From positions 1 through 39,407 of the IMG/VR virus record IMGVR_UViG_3300018719_000009: a stretch of 39,407 bases of DNA, one strand, 5' to 3'. The stretch comes from a virus. The position numbers and the translations under genes are program-made. How positions within the stretch are numbered: position 1 is the stretch's first letter; every line of letters starts with the position of its first letter. Positions 20,002-26,811 of this stretch are shown piece by piece. Under the pieces are notes generated by a model that saw only the letters and a list, made by a program, of their open reading frames with translations, searched no databases and had not been told where the DNA came from.

Positions 20002-20577
20002 ATGCGTGGATACCTCTTGCCTGTTGCCTTGTCTGCTGTTGTGCTGCTTGCTGGCTGCGGCGGTCCCACGGCACCGGCGCCCGCGGAGGGCGCGTCGTTC
20101 AATGACAGCGCCCTCGGCGGACTCATCGATGCTCCGACCGCAGCCGCTGCGCCGGCGACCGCCCGCAAGGCAACGTTCGGCGAGGCCGTCGACGCGTACG
20201 ACAGCGAGGGCAAGCGCGTCGGCACGATGACCGTGGCCGGCCCAGGCAAGACGTACGCCAAGGAGCCGGGCGAGTTCGGATCCACTCCGAGCAACGGTCA
20301 GTTCATCATCTACCAAATCAGCGCCCAGGCTGACGCAGGGAACACCGGCGCTTGGACCTCGCACGTCTACGACTTCTACGTCCGCACGACAGAAGGCGAC
20401 CGGTACGACGCTTCGGTGCTGACCGAGGCCAAGCCAACGTTCCAGGGCGGTTCGTTGAACGCCGGCGAGCGGCAGCGCGGGAACATCGGCTTCGATGTGC
20501 CGAAGGGGCAGTCGTACACGCTGGTATACGCCCCGGGCTTGATGGCTTCGGCGCAGGCGGAGTGGCCCACCACCTGA
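20002..20577 (+). CDS. Lipoprotein, DUF4352-like
   Basis: 191 residues. A lipoprotein signal is clear: MRGYLLPVALSAVVLLAGCGG, with lipobox LAGC. A flexible Ala/Pro/Thr stretch leads to a beta-sandwich (about residues 60-190: RVGTMTVAGPGKTYA, NGQFIIYQISAQAD, VYDFYVRTTEGDRYD, GNIGFDVPKGQSYTLVYAPG), which matches the telokin-like DUF4352 group. It sits in the lysogeny block and is therefore probably expressed from the prophage. Surface lipoproteins of this sort in phages often exclude related phages; that role is inferred. No clear ribosome site is seen. Confidence 0.75.
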   Translation: MRGYLLPVALSAVVLLAGCGGPTAPAPAEGASFNDSALGGLIDAPTAAAAPATARKATFGEAVDAYDSEGKRVGTMTVAGPGKTYAKEPGEFGSTPSNGQFIIYQISAQADAGNTGAWTSHVYDFYVRTTEGDRYDASVLTEAKPTFQGGSLNAGERQRGNIGFDVPKGQSYTLVYAPGLMASAQAEWPTT

Positions 20578-20585
20578 GGCGCCTA

Positions 20586-20645
20586 GCTACCGTTTGCCCC
20601 ATGCCGTGGCGCAGGAGGGCTACCGTTTCCCCTCATGACGTGGCG
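20586..20645 (+). promoter_or_regulatory. Tandemly duplicated leaderless promoter and start
   Basis: Two near-identical units of about 27 bases (20586-20611 and 20619-20645) each contain GCTACCGTTT, a short C-rich spacer, ATG and CGTGGCG. TACCGT (20588, 20621) fits the actinobacterial -10 form TANNNT and lies 7 or 8 bases before the ATG, as in leaderless messages. The first ATG opens only a 15-codon frame; the second starts the 55-aa gene. Confidence 0.6.
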
Positions 20646-20802
20646 TAGGGGTCGGAAGCTGGGCCGCACGATCTACGTGCAGGCCGGCGCATTGTCGAGC
20701 GACAACGACGTGTTGATCGGTGTGATGGACACGCCGGAGCTGGCGGCGCTGGTCGTCGACGCGGTGAACCATCTCGAGGCTGAAGCGCAGCGGTCGCCCT
20801 AG
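20635..20802 (+). CDS. Small protein (55 aa)
   Basis: ATG 20635 lies eight bases after a TACCGT -10 box, so the message is probably leaderless. The sequence begins TWRRGRKLGRTIYVQ and continues GALSSDNDVLIGVMDTPELAALVVDAVNHLEAEA. The TIYVQ...D..IG.MDTPELA..VV.AVN pattern is well known in short conserved proteins of actinobacteria and their phages. Its function is unknown. Confidence 0.65.
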   Translation: MTWRRGRKLGRTIYVQAGALSSDNDVLIGVMDTPELAALVVDAVNHLEAEAQRSP

Positions 20803-20812
20803 ACGCCGGGTC

Positions 20813-20818
20813 TATGGT
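20813..20818 (+). promoter_or_regulatory. -10 box (TATGGT) of a leaderless gene
   Basis: TATGGT fits TANNNT and is followed after seven bases by ATG 20826, with no Shine-Dalgarno in between. The same layout occurs upstream of the 55-aa gene. Confidence 0.55.
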
Positions 20819-20825
20819 GATCGCC

Positions 20826-21194
20826 ATGACTGATCAACCAGAGCAGCAGGTCGGATTCGTTCTCCAGGTCCCCGACGAGCTGACAGCAGGGGTGTACTCG
20901 AACGTCGTTGGCGTGTGGCACACGCCCTACGAGTTCACCCTCGACTTCGCGGTGATGCTGCCGACGCAGATGGCTGAAGATCCCGATGGCAACTCGGTAC
21001 CTGTTGTGCCGGCGCGAGTGGTCTCTCGGGTGAAGCTCCCCCCGGCGCAGGTTTTCGAGCTGATGCAGGCGCTGAGTCTGAACGAGCGGACTTACGAACA
21101 GGGCATTGGGCCGATCTGGCGACCGGGCCGTCCGGAACAGGAACCACCTCTGTATCCGCCGGACATCCCGGCCGATGATGGGGAAAATGAGTAG
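20826..21194 (+). CDS. DUF3467-like small protein (122 aa)
   Basis: 122 residues: QVGFVLQVPDELTAGVYSNVVGVWHTPYEFTLDFAV, then VVPARVVSRVKLPPAQVFELMQALSLNERTYE. This matches the layout of DUF3467 proteins (Y-x-N-x-x-x-V-x-x-T-x-x-E-F-x-L-D-F followed by a R-V-x-x-P motif), common in bacteria. It ends with a proline-rich tail. Function is unknown in that family. The apparent leaderless start is ATG 20826. Confidence 0.68.
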   Translation: MTDQPEQQVGFVLQVPDELTAGVYSNVVGVWHTPYEFTLDFAVMLPTQMAEDPDGNSVPVVPARVVSRVKLPPAQVFELMQALSLNERTYEQGIGPIWRPGRPEQEPPLYPPDIPADDGENE

Positions 21195-21221
21195 GTGTTA
21201 GGCAGCGAGGAGGCACCCACC

Positions 21222-21377
21222 ATGTCGAGCAAACCGGTAGGAACTGGCACCGCGGGAGACATTCCCGTCTCTCCTGACCGTCGTGTCGCATACGTCGCCT
21301 TGCCTCCGAAGGGCAAGGCTCACGCCACTTACGTGGTACCCGCTGTGACCCCGGCCCCTCGGAGCAAAGGCCGCTAG
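21222..21377 (+). CDS. Small basic protein (51 aa)
   Basis: ATG 21222 with a good GAGGAGG site. The sequence has GTAGDIPVSPDRRVAYVALPPKGKAHATYVVPAV and ends in PRSKGR. It is probably extended or disordered. It is the last plus-strand gene before the strong terminator. No family is recognised. Confidence 0.5.
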   Translation: MSSKPVGTGTAGDIPVSPDRRVAYVALPPKGKAHATYVVPAVTPAPRSKGR

Positions 21378-21387
21378 AACGCACGAA

Positions 21388-21426
21388 AGCGCCCCCGCAC
21401 CGCCTACGTGGCGGTGCGGGGGCGCT
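21388..21426. terminator. Bidirectional terminator between converging operons
   Basis: A perfect 17-pair GC-rich stem with a five-base loop (TACGT) separates the plus-strand lysogeny genes from the minus-strand late genes. T residues follow on either side (TTTCGTG leftward, ATTCG rightward). Its right arm overlaps the stop of the last minus-strand frame. Confidence 0.85.
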
Positions 21427-21610
21427 ATTCGTGGAGGGGCCACCCGAGGAGGGTGATGGTGGTCAGTGCCCACCGGGCGGCGGTCATCCCGTCGTGGGTG
21501 GGTTGGCGGAGTACGGATGCGGTGCCGCCGTCGCGGATGAGGATGAGCACTGCGACGCGGCGGGTTCCGCGGTGGTCGGTGAGGTGGACGGTCAGTTGCC
21601 GCAGGTGCAG
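21425..21610 (-). CDS. Probable small protein after the holin (CTG start or readthrough)
   Basis: After the holin's TAG stop the same frame stays open for another 63 codons, with protein-like text (LRQLTVHLTDHRGTRRVAVLILIRDGG...AARWALTTITLLGWPLHE). There is no ATG or GTG before GTG 21550. Either a CTG at 21608-21610, six bases after an AGGGGTAGG-type site, starts it, or the TAG is read through to extend the holin. The beta-like pattern argues that it is coding. Its function is unknown. Confidence 0.4.
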   Translation of the reverse strand: MHLRQLTVHLTDHRGTRRVAVLILIRDGGTASVLRQPTHDGMTAARWALTTITLLGWPLHE

Positions 21611-21616
21611 CGGGCC

Positions 21617-21829
21617 CTACCCCTGCTCGGACATGCGGGGGTCGGATGCGCGGCCGGCGGGTGGGGTGTTGGGGAGGGCGACGACACCCATAGCGGTGAG
21701 GAAGGCGATGGCGCCGTTGACGAGGCCGAGGTAGTCGAGGTCGACCAGGCCGGATGAGGCGACGATGCCGAGGAACCCGGCGAACGCGGTCCAGAACTTG
21801 GTGTAGCGGGTGGTGAACAGGTCAGACAT
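21617..21829 (-). CDS. Holin-like membrane protein (70 aa)
   Basis: ATG at 21827-21829 with an AAGGAG site. The N-terminal charged helix DLFTTRYTKFWTAFAGFLGIVASSGLV leads into a second hydrophobic segment, VNGAIAFLTAMGVVAL, followed by a short proline-rich polar tail. Size, two spans and position just after the lysin support a holin, which would form the membrane lesion that releases the lysins at the end of infection. Confidence 0.7.
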   Translation of the reverse strand: MSDLFTTRYTKFWTAFAGFLGIVASSGLVDLDYLGLVNGAIAFLTAMGVVALPNTPPAGRASDPRMSEQG

Positions 21830-21841
21830 GGTGCTCCTTCG

Positions 21842-22480
21842 TTAGGTGACGTGCAGCCCGAGGAGGGCGCAGGTGCGGGGGCCGACCTTGCCGAGGTCTT
21901 GGGACCAGCCGAGGGTGCGTTGGTACCCGGTGACCATCCGCACCGTTTCGGGGCCGAAGTAGCCGGTGGCGCCTGAGGGGTTGAGCCGGGCCTGGCCGTT
22001 GCGGCGGAGGGCGAGTTGGAGGTCTCGGACGTCGTCGTTGCGGAGGCCGCGGCGGAGGTTCGTGAGCCGCACGGTGACCGGTTCGGGGATGGTGAGGCCG
22101 GTGACGCGGACACCGTTGACGTCTTCGGCCCACCCCTGGTACGTGAGGTTGCCCCAGCGGGCGACGATCCCGGCGATGGGGTAGCGGTCGATGCGGCCGG
22201 CGCGGCGGATGTCGGTGGACCAGCAGTACCCGCGGCCGTCGGATACGGCGATGTGGCCGTATCCGTGGCCGCCGCCGGTCCAGTACACGAATGATCCGCG
22301 GGGTGGGGTGCCGGTGAGGTGGCGGTGGTTCGCGTTCCGCCAGGCGGTGGAGGCGTCGGGGGTTCCGGCGGGTGCGCCCGCCGTGCTGCGGACAAACCTC
22401 AGGCAGTAGCCAACGCCCCACCAGGTGCTGTTCGCGGCGTGTTCGGCTGCGCGGTCGGCGACCCAGTCGGCGCTAGGCAT
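21842..22480 (-). CDS. Endolysin: CHAP/NlpC-like peptidase plus peptidoglycan-binding domain
   Basis: 212 residues from ATG 22478-22480 (GAGGAG site), overlapping the preceding gene by eight bases. The catalytic domain covers about residues 1-115, with Cys26 in WWGVGYCLRFV and His76 in HGYGHIAVSDGRGY, the usual Cys-His pair of CHAP/NlpC-type amidases or endopeptidases. The C-terminal domain (about 140-212: LRRGLRNDDVRDLQLALRR, GYFGPETVRMVTGYQRTLGW) is a PG_binding_1-like repeat. It acts on the cell wall at lysis. A longer N-terminal reading is rejected because it lacks a ribosome site. Confidence 0.83.
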   Translation of the reverse strand: MPSADWVADRAAEHAANSTWWGVGYCLRFVRSTAGAPAGTPDASTAWRNANHRHLTGTPPRGSFVYWTGGGHGYGHIAVSDGRGYCWSTDIRRAGRIDRYPIAGIVARWGNLTYQGWAEDVNGVRVTGLTIPEPVTVRLTNLRRGLRNDDVRDLQLALRRNGQARLNPSGATGYFGPETVRMVTGYQRTLGWSQDLGKVGPRTCALLGLHVT

Positions 22481-22625
22481 CCCGCAACTCCTCATCCTCG
22501 AGGACAGTGGGGGCTGGCGGGGGCTCGCCGGTGCCGGGGAAGTCTTGCGCCTCGACGGCTGGGTAGTCGGCTGGTTCGACGGTGGTGAGGTTCTCGGCGC
22601 CGGTCTGGTCATCGCGGTCGGGCAT
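22473..22625 (-). CDS. Small acidic protein (50 aa) in the lysis cassette
   Basis: ATG at 22623-22625 with a GAGGGGA site. It is acidic and proline-rich (ENLTTVEPADYPAVEAQDFPG, ending TVLEDEELRDA), with no membrane span. The same frame is open upstream to 22768 and encodes a basic stretch (HRPHGYGIWRSRRVR) that also looks protein-like, but a start there would have to be CTG, overlapping the stop of the previous lysin. Its function is unknown. Confidence 0.5.
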   Translation of the reverse strand: MPDRDDQTGAENLTTVEPADYPAVEAQDFPGTGEPPPAPTVLEDEELRDA

Positions 22626-22765
22626 GGCAGTCCCCTCTGGGGTTACGGTGGCCGGTGGTCTGGTTGGTCGCGTGCGGACGCGTCGTGAGCGCCAGATGCC
22701 GTATCCGTGAGGACGGTGGCGGCCCTCGGCCCCGCGCCGACGGGCGCGGATAAGCCGGGGGTTCG

Positions 22766-23575
22766 TCAGTAGATCGCGTTGAGTACGCCGGACACGTAGG
22801 CGGCGGCTGAGCTCGATGGCATGACCCCGGTGTTGGCGTACTTCCCGGCGGCGGATGGGTTGTTGTGGGCGAGGACGGCGGCGTCCCAGTAGAGGTCGTT
22901 GCTCTTGCCGGGGTAGCGGCTCGCGAACAGGTCGCGGTAGTACCGCATGCGTTTGGCGGACCAGTCGGCGGCGAACCGGAAGTCGTACGCCTGCGCCCAC
23001 GTGATCGACGCCCACGCCTTGCTGTTGATCTGGAAGGCGGAGCGGTCGACACCCCGGTACTCGAACTCGGTGCCGTAGTAGATGTAGAACCCGACCGACC
23101 CCGGGTCGAGCGCGGATTCGTGGTTGCACTCCCCCCGCAGCAAGTGGCGGGGTACGCCGTGGCGGGCTTCGGCGGCGTCGATGATGGGGGTGAACAGGGC
23201 GCGGGCGTCCGGGCGTCCGAAGATGCCGTCGACGACGAGCTGCGCACCGGTCTCGGGGTCGGTGTTGGCGTACTGGAACGCCTTCACGGCGGTGTGCGTG
23301 CGCGGGCCGAAGATGCCCCGCTCCCCGTCGGCCAGCGCGGCGAGGTGTCCGGCGCGGATCAGTTCGGTTTGGATGGTGTGGCAGCCGGCGGCGACCGACC
23401 AGTGCGCCAACGACTGCTCGGCGACCGTCCCGATGCGTGGCTGGCCGTCGGGGTTAATGGTGTACCGGTTGAGGAACCCGATGCCCTCCCTGGTCCACGC
23501 GCCGCGGCCGTTGGCGGGAAGGTTGCGGGTGGGGTCGATGAACCGTTCGGGGTCCACGCTGGGGTAGATGGCCAT
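22766..23575 (-). CDS. Lysin with peptidoglycan-binding and transglycosylase-like domains
   Basis: 269 residues from ATG 23573-23575 (AAAGGA site). Residues about 50-130 hold a peptidoglycan-binding region (IFGPRTHTAVKAFQYAN, VDGIFGRPDARALF). The C-terminal domain carries GECNHESALDPGSVGFY, with Glu153 of the HES segment as the likely catalytic acid, and later RSAFQINSKAW and LAHNNPSAAGKY, in the manner of soluble lytic transglycosylases. Together with the CHAP/NlpC-like enzyme it would cut both glycan and peptide bonds. It could instead be a virion-associated enzyme, as it follows the tail genes. Confidence 0.75.
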   Translation of the reverse strand: MAIYPSVDPERFIDPTRNLPANGRGAWTREGIGFLNRYTINPDGQPRIGTVAEQSLAHWSVAAGCHTIQTELIRAGHLAALADGERGIFGPRTHTAVKAFQYANTDPETGAQLVVDGIFGRPDARALFTPIIDAAEARHGVPRHLLRGECNHESALDPGSVGFYIYYGTEFEYRGVDRSAFQINSKAWASITWAQAYDFRFAADWSAKRMRYYRDLFASRYPGKSNDLYWDAAVLAHNNPSAAGKYANTGVMPSSSAAAYVSGVLNAIY

Positions 23576-23784
23576 CAGCCGCGTCCTTTCCCTGCCGGGT
23601 GGTTCAGTTGTGAGGAGTGCAGCCGCACCAGCTCGAGCAGGTCGGACAGGCTGATCGTGGACCGGTCTTCGTACCGTCGGCCGCCGACGACCATCCCGCA
23701 GGAGCACTTGACGATGAGCCCGAGGGAGTAGTGGACGGACAGTTCGTGGGCCACGTTGCGCCGCGGAGCGCGTCGCTCATCCAC
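23575..23784 (-). CDS. Small protein with CSCG motif (69 aa)
   Basis: GTG at 23782-23784 with a GGGAGG site; the stop overlaps the ATG of the lysin (TGATG). The sequence has ELSVHYSLGLIVKCSCGMVVGGRRYEDRSTISLSDLLELVRLHSSQ, with one CSC pair and several histidines, possibly binding metal. It lies within the lysis region. No family is recognised. Confidence 0.58.
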   Translation of the reverse strand: MDERRAPRRNVAHELSVHYSLGLIVKCSCGMVVGGRRYEDRSTISLSDLLELVRLHSSQLNHPAGKGRG

Positions 23785-24274
23785 CGTCGGCCTCCCGTCC
23801 GCGGGTCTGTTCGAACTCTTCGCGGGTGGGGAAGTCGCGGGTGAAGTCGGTGCGGCGGGTGAACTCGGTACGCGGGTGCGGCGGCGCCGGCGGTTCGGGG
23901 ATGTCCATCCCCGCGGCGCGCATCTGGTCTGCCACCACTTTCTGCTGGGCGGTGACGTCGGCGTGGTACTGCGCCCACGCCCGGTTCTCCTGGGACAGGA
24001 TCCCGATCCGGTCGAGCGCTGCGTCGAGGTCGTTCTGGGTGCGGTTGTAGGACTTCCGCACCGACTCGAGCTCGGCTTCGACGTGCGCGAGGCGTTGCTG
24101 CACGGTGGCGTACAGGGCGCGCATCTCCGTCGCCGGGTAGGACGCGTTCGCGAGGCGTTGCGCTTCGGCGTCGGCCACGGCTTTCGGTTTGTCGTAGGTG
24201 ACTTTGATGAGGGCGCCGAGGGCGGTGAGGAACGCGACGATGGCACCGACGACGGGGACCAGGTCGGTGTTCAC
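23777..24274 (-). CDS. Membrane-anchored coiled-coil protein (165 aa)
   Basis: GTG at 24272-24274, overlapping the preceding stop (GTGA). A single membrane span (LVPVVGAIVAFLTALGALIKV, residues 5-25) is followed by a long coiled coil (about 35-115: AEAQRLANASYPATEMRALYATVQQRLAHVEAELESVRKS and on) and a polar tail. One anchor plus a coiled coil in a lysis cassette is consistent with a holin partner or a protein that controls lysis timing. The exact role is not known. Confidence 0.6.
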   Translation of the reverse strand: MNTDLVPVVGAIVAFLTALGALIKVTYDKPKAVADAEAQRLANASYPATEMRALYATVQQRLAHVEAELESVRKSYNRTQNDLDAALDRIGILSQENRAWAQYHADVTAQQKVVADQMRAAGMDIPEPPAPPHPRTEFTRRTDFTRDFPTREEFEQTRGREADGG

Positions 24275-24666
24275 CGCCGCGGCCTGCTCACCCACGCAAC
24301 GAGGAAGTGGAGGACGGCGGCGTTCAGCGCCCACCCGAACCAGTGCAGGCTGACGTCGAGGTGGCGGGTGGTGGCGGCGACCCACAGGCAACCGGCGACG
24401 AGGACCGCGAGGACGGTCGCCGCACCGTGGGCGACGCGGATAACGGCCACGCTGGGCAGGATCTGGCCGACGAGGCCGAGGAGCCCGGCGGCGAGGAACA
24501 CCACCCCCCAGGCAGGTAGCGGCGCGAGTTCGGCCATCACCCGGTTCGACGGTCCCTGCCGGCCGACGACGAGCAGGACACCGATGAGGATGGTGCTGGC
24601 GGCGAGGGCAGCAGCGAACAGGGTGTTCGCCCGTTCGTTGACGTCCCGGTGGCGGTACCGGCGCAT
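24271..24666 (-). CDS. Multi-span membrane protein, candidate holin (131 aa)
   Basis: ATG at 24664-24666, overlapping the previous stop (TGATG). Four hydrophobic segments are visible: TLFAAALAASTILIGVLLVV, AWGVVFLAAGLLGLVGQIL, AATVLAVLVAGCLWVA and GWALNAAVLHFLVAWV; the ends are basic. Position among lysis genes makes it a second holin candidate beside 21617-21829. The ribosome site is weak, so it probably depends on translational coupling. Confidence 0.62.
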   Translation of the reverse strand: MRRYRHRDVNERANTLFAAALAASTILIGVLLVVGRQGPSNRVMAELAPLPAWGVVFLAAGLLGLVGQILPSVAVIRVAHGAATVLAVLVAGCLWVAATTRHLDVSLHWFGWALNAAVLHFLVAWVSRPRR

Positions 24667-25016
24667 CAGATGAGAACCGCGATCCACCCGACGGTGGTGA
24701 CGGTGGTGTTCGTCCGTTTGAACACGATGGTGAATCCCGTCGGGGACGTGTTGGTGATGGTGCATTGCAGGACGGCACCGTCGGTGGAGGAGTGGGGGGT
24801 GACAGTGACAACCGGGGTGGCCGCGAACGCCGTGGGGAATGTCACCGCGTGTGTCACCAGAGTGTTCGCCACGGGTGTGACTGAAGCGAAAGCTGCTTGT
24901 ACGTTGCGGGGCAGGATGTTTTCCAGTACCGCGGCGAGGGCTTGGATGTGCTGAGGCACGTTGGGTGCGTCGGTGAGCGACGGGTATGGCAGCTTCACCC
25001 TCGATGTGTTCGGCAA
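24666..25016 (-). CDS. Tail-tip-associated beta protein (116 aa), TTG start
   Basis: The start is TTG at 25014-25016, with a strong AAAGGAG seven bases upstream and no better codon nearby. The N-terminal PYPSLTDAPNVPQHIQALAAVLEN is a helix pattern common in phage tail-tip or fibre adaptor proteins. The C-terminal part (TPVVTVTPHSSTDGAVLQCTITNTSPTGFTIVFKR ... VGWIAV) is a beta-sandwich with the terminal W-I-A motif seen in many phage fibre heads. A fibre or receptor-binding role is inferred. Confidence 0.65.
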   Translation of the reverse strand: MPNTSRVKLPYPSLTDAPNVPQHIQALAAVLENILPRNVQAAFASVTPVANTLVTHAVTFPTAFAATPVVTVTPHSSTDGAVLQCTITNTSPTGFTIVFKRTNTTVTTVGWIAVLI

Positions 25017-25028
25017 CGCAGGCTCCTT

Positions 25029-25331
25029 TTAGTTGGGGGTGCCGACGATCCGGCCGAGGATCAGCAGCAGCGGCCCGGTTTTCAGGACGGCGACGACGTG
25101 GTTGACGACCGGGGTGTAGCTGGACAGGTAGGGAACTTCGACATTCGTCCCGTCCCAATCGATGACCACCAGGGAGCCGTTGGACGCACCGCCGGCCGCG
25201 ACCGAAACGACCGTCGCTTGAATCAGCTGGGTGGCTAGGGGGCTGCGGCTCAAGTGCTGGTCGAACCGTTCGGTGACCGCTTCCAGGAACCTGATCTGAG
25301 CGAGCCCGGCGGTTGGGGTAGCGGGGGGCAT
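25029..25331 (-). CDS. Minor tail protein (100 aa)
   Basis: ATG at 25329-25331 with AGGAGGAG. An N-terminal helix (AQIRFLEAVTERFDQHLSRS) is followed by a small beta-barrel (TVVSVAAGGASNGSLVVIDWDGTNVEVPYLSSYTPVVNHVVAVLKTGPLLLILGRI), OB-like in rhythm. Such short barrels lie between the tail-tip and fibre genes of actinophages. The assignment rests on position and fold pattern. Confidence 0.62.
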   Translation of the reverse strand: MPPATPTAGLAQIRFLEAVTERFDQHLSRSPLATQLIQATVVSVAAGGASNGSLVVIDWDGTNVEVPYLSSYTPVVNHVVAVLKTGPLLLILGRIVGTPN

Positions 25332-25334
25332 CGG

Positions 25335-26450
25335 CTACTCCTCCTGAGGTACGTCACCTTCGGGTCGGCTGGAACGGGTGACGAGTTGCTGGGTGCCGTC
25401 GGCGGTGAGCGGCACGGTGACCGAGTCGATGAGGTGGCGTTCCACGCGGCGGGCGTCACCGGCGCGGGCGGGTAGCACCACCTGGATGACGTCGCCGGGT
25501 TCCAGCGCCGGGTTCACCACCGACGTCAGTTCCATGTCGGCGGCAAGGCCCTTGAGGCGGCGGAGCATCGCGTAGGCCGGTCGGTTACCGAAGGCCCGGC
25601 TCAGAATGAGCGACCGGGTCATGAAGAACGGGACGCGGCCGAACGGCCCGCCGGCGTAGGTGGGAGACGTGGGGTCGTCGTCGGCGATGATGAGCGGGGC
25701 GACCTTTGCGCTGCTGTTCATGCGAGTGAAGTTCACGACGATCACGTTGTAGGTGCGTTGGCGGGACCGGTCACGGTTGGCGTCGAGGAGCACACCGGAC
25801 GCGGAGGCGTCGACGGTCCACACCGGGGTGCCACTCAGGTACGGCACGTCGCGGGCGACGACCCGCCCGGCGGTGTCGGTGTGGATCCACACCCCGTAGG
25901 ACCAAGACAGTTCGCGGATCGCTTCTTCCCGGTCGCGTTCCCACACCGCTTTGCTGATGGCGGTGGTGTCGGTGACAACATCTCCGACACCCAGCCCGAT
26001 CGCCTCGCGGGCCAGTTCCACCGCTTCGGCGATGCCGTTGGTGCCGGTGGTGCGGGGCTTCTCGAACCGGGCGCGTTGCACCCGCACCCACACGTCCGGC
26101 GCGGTGATGGACAGGGTGCCGTCGGGTGCGTAGGACATCGACTGCTCGTCGACGTCGAACACCCCGAGCGGCACCCGCTCGACGGTGCCGTCGACGTAAC
26201 GCACCCCACGCCACACCTTCAGGGTGGTGCCGACCGGCGCGAGGGCGTCCCACAACCCTTTCTCCGGGGCGAGCTCGAGGCTGAGGGTGCGCCTCGGGGG
26301 GCTGGTCGCGCCGGCGGCGTTCGACACCTGCCCACCGAGGACGGCGAGGGTGCCCCCGACCCGGGTGTCGCCCCGCCACGCCTCCACGCGGATGTCGACC
26401 TGGTGGGAGCTGCGGATCGCGGCGAGGAAGTCCGCCGACACTGCCTGCAC
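25335..26450 (-). CDS. Minor tail protein (DUF5047-like)
   Basis: About 371 residues; start taken at GTG 26448-26450, shortly after the preceding stop, with GTG 26441 as the alternative. Features are FLAAIRSSHQVDIRVEAWRG, RTLSLELAPEKGLWDALAPVGTTLKVWRGV, PLGVFDVDEQSMSYAPDG and a central segment with ERDREEAIRELSWSYGVWIHTDTAGR, then MTRSLILSRAFGNRPAYAMLRRLK. This layout is that of the actinophage minor tail proteins with a DUF5047 domain, equivalent to a tail-tip hub protein. It probably forms part of the baseplate. Confidence 0.75.
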   Translation of the reverse strand: MQAVSADFLAAIRSSHQVDIRVEAWRGDTRVGGTLAVLGGQVSNAAGATSPPRRTLSLELAPEKGLWDALAPVGTTLKVWRGVRYVDGTVERVPLGVFDVDEQSMSYAPDGTLSITAPDVWVRVQRARFEKPRTTGTNGIAEAVELAREAIGLGVGDVVTDTTAISKAVWERDREEAIRELSWSYGVWIHTDTAGRVVARDVPYLSGTPVWTVDASASGVLLDANRDRSRQRTYNVIVVNFTRMNSSAKVAPLIIADDDPTSPTYAGGPFGRVPFFMTRSLILSRAFGNRPAYAMLRRLKGLAADMELTSVVNPALEPGDVIQVVLPARAGDARRVERHLIDSVTVPLTADGTQQLVTRSSRPEGDVPQEE

Positions 26451-26455
26451 CGGGG

Positions 26456-26800
26456 TTACCCGCCGCCCGTCGCGGTCCACACCGCCGCGAGGGTTTCGCG
26501 GAGGGCTTGGTCGGTGATGCTGTCGGCGCCGCCCTGGGCGTACGCGTCGGGGAGGGTGCTGGGGTGCCAGCACGCCAACGCCCACTGCGCGCGGGTGGTG
26601 TGCCCGGGCACGTCGGAGGTGACGTCGAGGGCGTAGCTGCGGCGGCGGGCTTGGGCGGCTCGCTCCAGCGGTGGGGTGGTGTCGGGGTCGAGGGTCGATT
26701 CGGATATCACCTGTATCGCCAGGCCGATCATCGCGGCGGCGACGCGGGGGCGCAACGCGGCGTCGACGCCCATCGCGGCGCGGGTCGCCAGATCAGCCAT
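26456..26800 (-). CDS. Small minor tail protein (114 aa)
   Basis: ATG at 26798-26800 with AGGAG nine bases upstream. It is helical: ADLATRAAMGVDAALRPRVAAAMIGLAIQVISES, then RRRSYALDVTSDVPGHTTRAQWALACWHP and DQALRETLAAVWTATGGG. Short helical proteins of this type lie between the tail-tip genes of siphoviruses of actinobacteria. The specific role is not known. Confidence 0.6.
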   Translation of the reverse strand: MADLATRAAMGVDAALRPRVAAAMIGLAIQVISESTLDPDTTPPLERAAQARRRSYALDVTSDVPGHTTRAQWALACWHPSTLPDAYAQGGADSITDQALRETLAAVWTATGGG

Positions 26801-26811
26801 GCGCGGGGCTC

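Noticed and set aside
21592-22395. Minus-strand frame of 267 codons over the lysin
   Set aside because: Proline/serine/threonine/alanine-rich shadow of the lysin in another frame, without a start site.
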